Assembly: GCA_937900215.1 (NCBI GenBank)
Contig: CALCFH010000050.1
Location: 1 to 6,903 of the forward strand
Origin: an uncultured Cryomorphaceae bacterium
GTDB taxonomy: Bacteria > Bacteroidota > Bacteroidia > Flavobacteriales > Schleiferiaceae
DNA length: 6,903 bases
Direction of reading: 5' to 3'
Shown: positions 5,872 to 6,903 of the stretch, piece by piece
Position numbering within the stretch: the stretch's first letter is position 1
Layout of the letters: every line of letters starts with the position of its first letter
Notes under the pieces: model-generated
Told to the model about the DNA's origin: nothing
Database searches by the model: none
What the model saw: only the letters and a program-made list of their open reading frames with translations
Program-made: the position numbers and the translations under genes

Positions 5872-6903
5872 AGAGCAACTTTTAGACTACTCTAATCAAT
5901 TTGATTGTGTAGCTCTTTATGATAGCAACTCCATTCCATCTGAAAGCAGTAAGGTAGATTGGATATTCGCCTGTGGTGACCGGTATTCGAAGTCTATTGA
6001 TTCAGATCTAACTAAGTTTCAATCTTTTTTAGATTGTCATAAAAATGAGTATTTATTTGGCGTTTTAAGTTATGATTTAAAGGAGGGAATTGAAGGTTTA
6101 TCAAGCCGTAATACGGCTTTCCATGATTTGCCTGCATGGAGTTTTTTCTTACCAGAGCTGTTGGTGAAATCTGTAAAAGGTAAAGTAGAATGGCTTATCG
6201 GCAATTCAGACGTGCTTTCAAGCGCGGTACAAAAGGAGGATGAAACAGAGGTCTACAGCTTCCATCCGCAAATATCTAAAAGCCAGTATTTAAGTGCCAT
6301 AGCTAGCATTCAAGAGAATCTTCAAAGAGGGAATGTTTATGAATTGAATTTTTGTAGAGAATTTCATTGTAATTCAACCAACTCGATTCCAATTTATTCA
6401 CTCTATCAAAAGCTTCAGTCAGCAAATCCATCTAGTTTCTCCGCTTTTTTTCGATTAAAGGAGACAGTTCTTATTTCATCTTCCCCCGAGAGGTACATAA
6501 TGAAAAAGGGCTCCACTCTTATTAGTGAACCCATTAAAGGCACAATTGAAAGGTCTGAAAATAAGGAGGTAGACGAGCTGAATGCAGAAAAATTGCGACA
6601 TAGCGAGAAGGAGAGGAGAGAAAATGTTATGATAGTGGATTTAGTGCGGAATGATCTTTCTAGAATTGCTCTGCCTAATTCTGTTCAGGTGGAGGCATTG
6701 TATTCTATTCGCAGCTTACCCAAGGTTCACCAGATGGTCTCAGTAATACGTGCCCAGCTTAAGTCGGATGTGCACTTTACAGATATTTTGAGAGCAAGCT
6801 TTCCTATGGGCTCAATGACGGGTGCGCCTAAAGTGGCTGCAATGAAACTAGCTGAAGAACTAGAATCTTTTAAAAGAGGATGGTACAGTGGTTCAGTTGG
6901 CTA
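5852..6903 (+). CDS. pabB: Aminodeoxychorismate synthase component I (PabB), 3' end cut by window edge
   Basis: Converts chorismate plus ammonia, supplied by a PabA glutaminase, into 4-amino-4-deoxychorismate, the step before PabC makes p-aminobenzoate for folate; cytoplasmic. 350 residues are visible. The chorismate-binding domain shows SPER at 211-214, PIKGT at 227-231, SEKERRENVMIVDLVRNDL at 251-269, a VHQMVS segment from 292, and FPMGSMTGAPK at 317-327. Lys229 in PIKGT is the residue known to form the covalent chorismate intermediate in PabB; anthranilate synthase TrpE has PIAGT, so this points to PabB and away from TrpE. The N-terminal 130 or so residues are divergent and appear short compared with E. 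coli PabB. The frame is closed by a stop at 5822-5824 and ATG 5852 is the only ATG before the conserved domain, so the start is firm. It overlaps the kinase gene by 20 nt and has no clear Shine-Dalgarno sequence. The last part of the catalytic domain lies beyond the window, and no fused glutaminase is visible. Confidence 0.93.
   Translation, partial: MATLGLKEQLLDYSNQFDCVALYDSNSIPSESSKVDWIFACGDRYSKSIDSDLTKFQSFLDCHKNEYLFGVLSYDLKEGIEGLSSRNTAFHDLPAWSFFLPELLVKSVKGKVEWLIGNSDVLSSAVQKEDETEVYSFHPQISKSQYLSAIASIQENLQRGNVYELNFCREFHCNSTNSIPIYSLYQKLQSANPSSFSAFFRLKETVLISSSPERYIMKKGSTLISEPIKGTIERSENKEVDELNAEKLRHSEKERRENVMIVDLVRNDLSRIALPNSVQVEALYSIRSLPKVHQMVSVIRAQLKSDVHFTDILRASFPMGSMTGAPKVAAMKLAEELESFKRGWYSGSVG
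5869..5919 (+). repeat. Nested dyad at the hybrid kinase/pabB junction
   Basis: TAAAGAGC at 5869-5876, which begins exactly at the kinase stop codon, is perfectly complementary to GCTCTTTA at 5912-5919. The 35-nt interior holds a second dyad, AATCAA/TTGATT (5894-5899 and 5901-5906, one base between). Both lie in the first 23 codons of pabB. The stems are short and AT-rich, so chance is a fair explanation. Confidence 0.3.

Noticed and set aside
5852..6903. Anthranilate synthase component I (TrpE)
   Set aside because: The PIKGT motif with the catalytic lysine is the PabB signature; TrpE has alanine there, and no trp genes are adjacent.

Overview
The window is almost entirely protein coding. 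It is AT-rich by eye, and every gene lies on the + strand. It most likely comes from a member of the Bacteroidota. The sensor kinase has the N-terminal pattern common there (LGIIGMQAYWLRQ, followed by a long extracytoplasmic region). It is paired with an OmpR-type regulator resembling Bacteroides RprX/RprY. The gene starts lack clear Shine-Dalgarno sequences, and the only intergenic gap carries a TAnnTTTG-type -7 box, the promoter element typical of this phylum. The order (Cytophagales, Flavobacteriales or other) cannot be settled from this window.

Layout. (1) Positions 1-2230 hold a two-component pair: a membrane sensor histidine kinase cut by the left window edge, overlapping by ATGA with a winged-helix response regulator. 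(2) Positions 2231-2303 are the only gap and contain a probable promoter. (3) From about 2304 to the right edge runs a tightly overlapping three-gene unit: a heme oxygenase-fold protein, a 996-residue membrane hybrid histidine kinase (two PAS domains, kinase core, a degenerate receiver, an intact receiver), and pabB (aminodeoxychorismate synthase component I), which is cut by the right edge. Both junctions in this unit overlap by exactly 20 nt, and both downstream genes are in the +1 frame relative to the gene before.

How they may work together. The first pair is a self-contained phosphotransfer system: kinase His286 (counted from position 9) to regulator Asp63, then DNA binding. The heme oxygenase would make biliverdin, iron and CO from heme. 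In many bacteria such an enzyme sits beside a bacteriophytochrome that uses biliverdin. Here the coupled kinase has no GAF or PHY region and instead has two membrane segments with an extracytoplasmic sensor region, so any link with heme, iron, CO or redox state is an open inference. The hybrid kinase has no HPt or DNA-binding domain and would need partners encoded elsewhere. PabB is folate metabolism and may be only a passenger in the transcript.

Besides the genes, the most notable structure is a strong inverted repeat (14 of 15 pairs, 9-nt loop) at 2979-3017, inside the first 140 nt of the hybrid kinase gene and just after the heme oxygenase stop codon. No mobile elements, CRISPR arrays, rRNA or tRNA genes were seen. 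I did not find a clearly new system; the heme oxygenase/hybrid kinase pair and this hairpin are the best candidates for follow-up.
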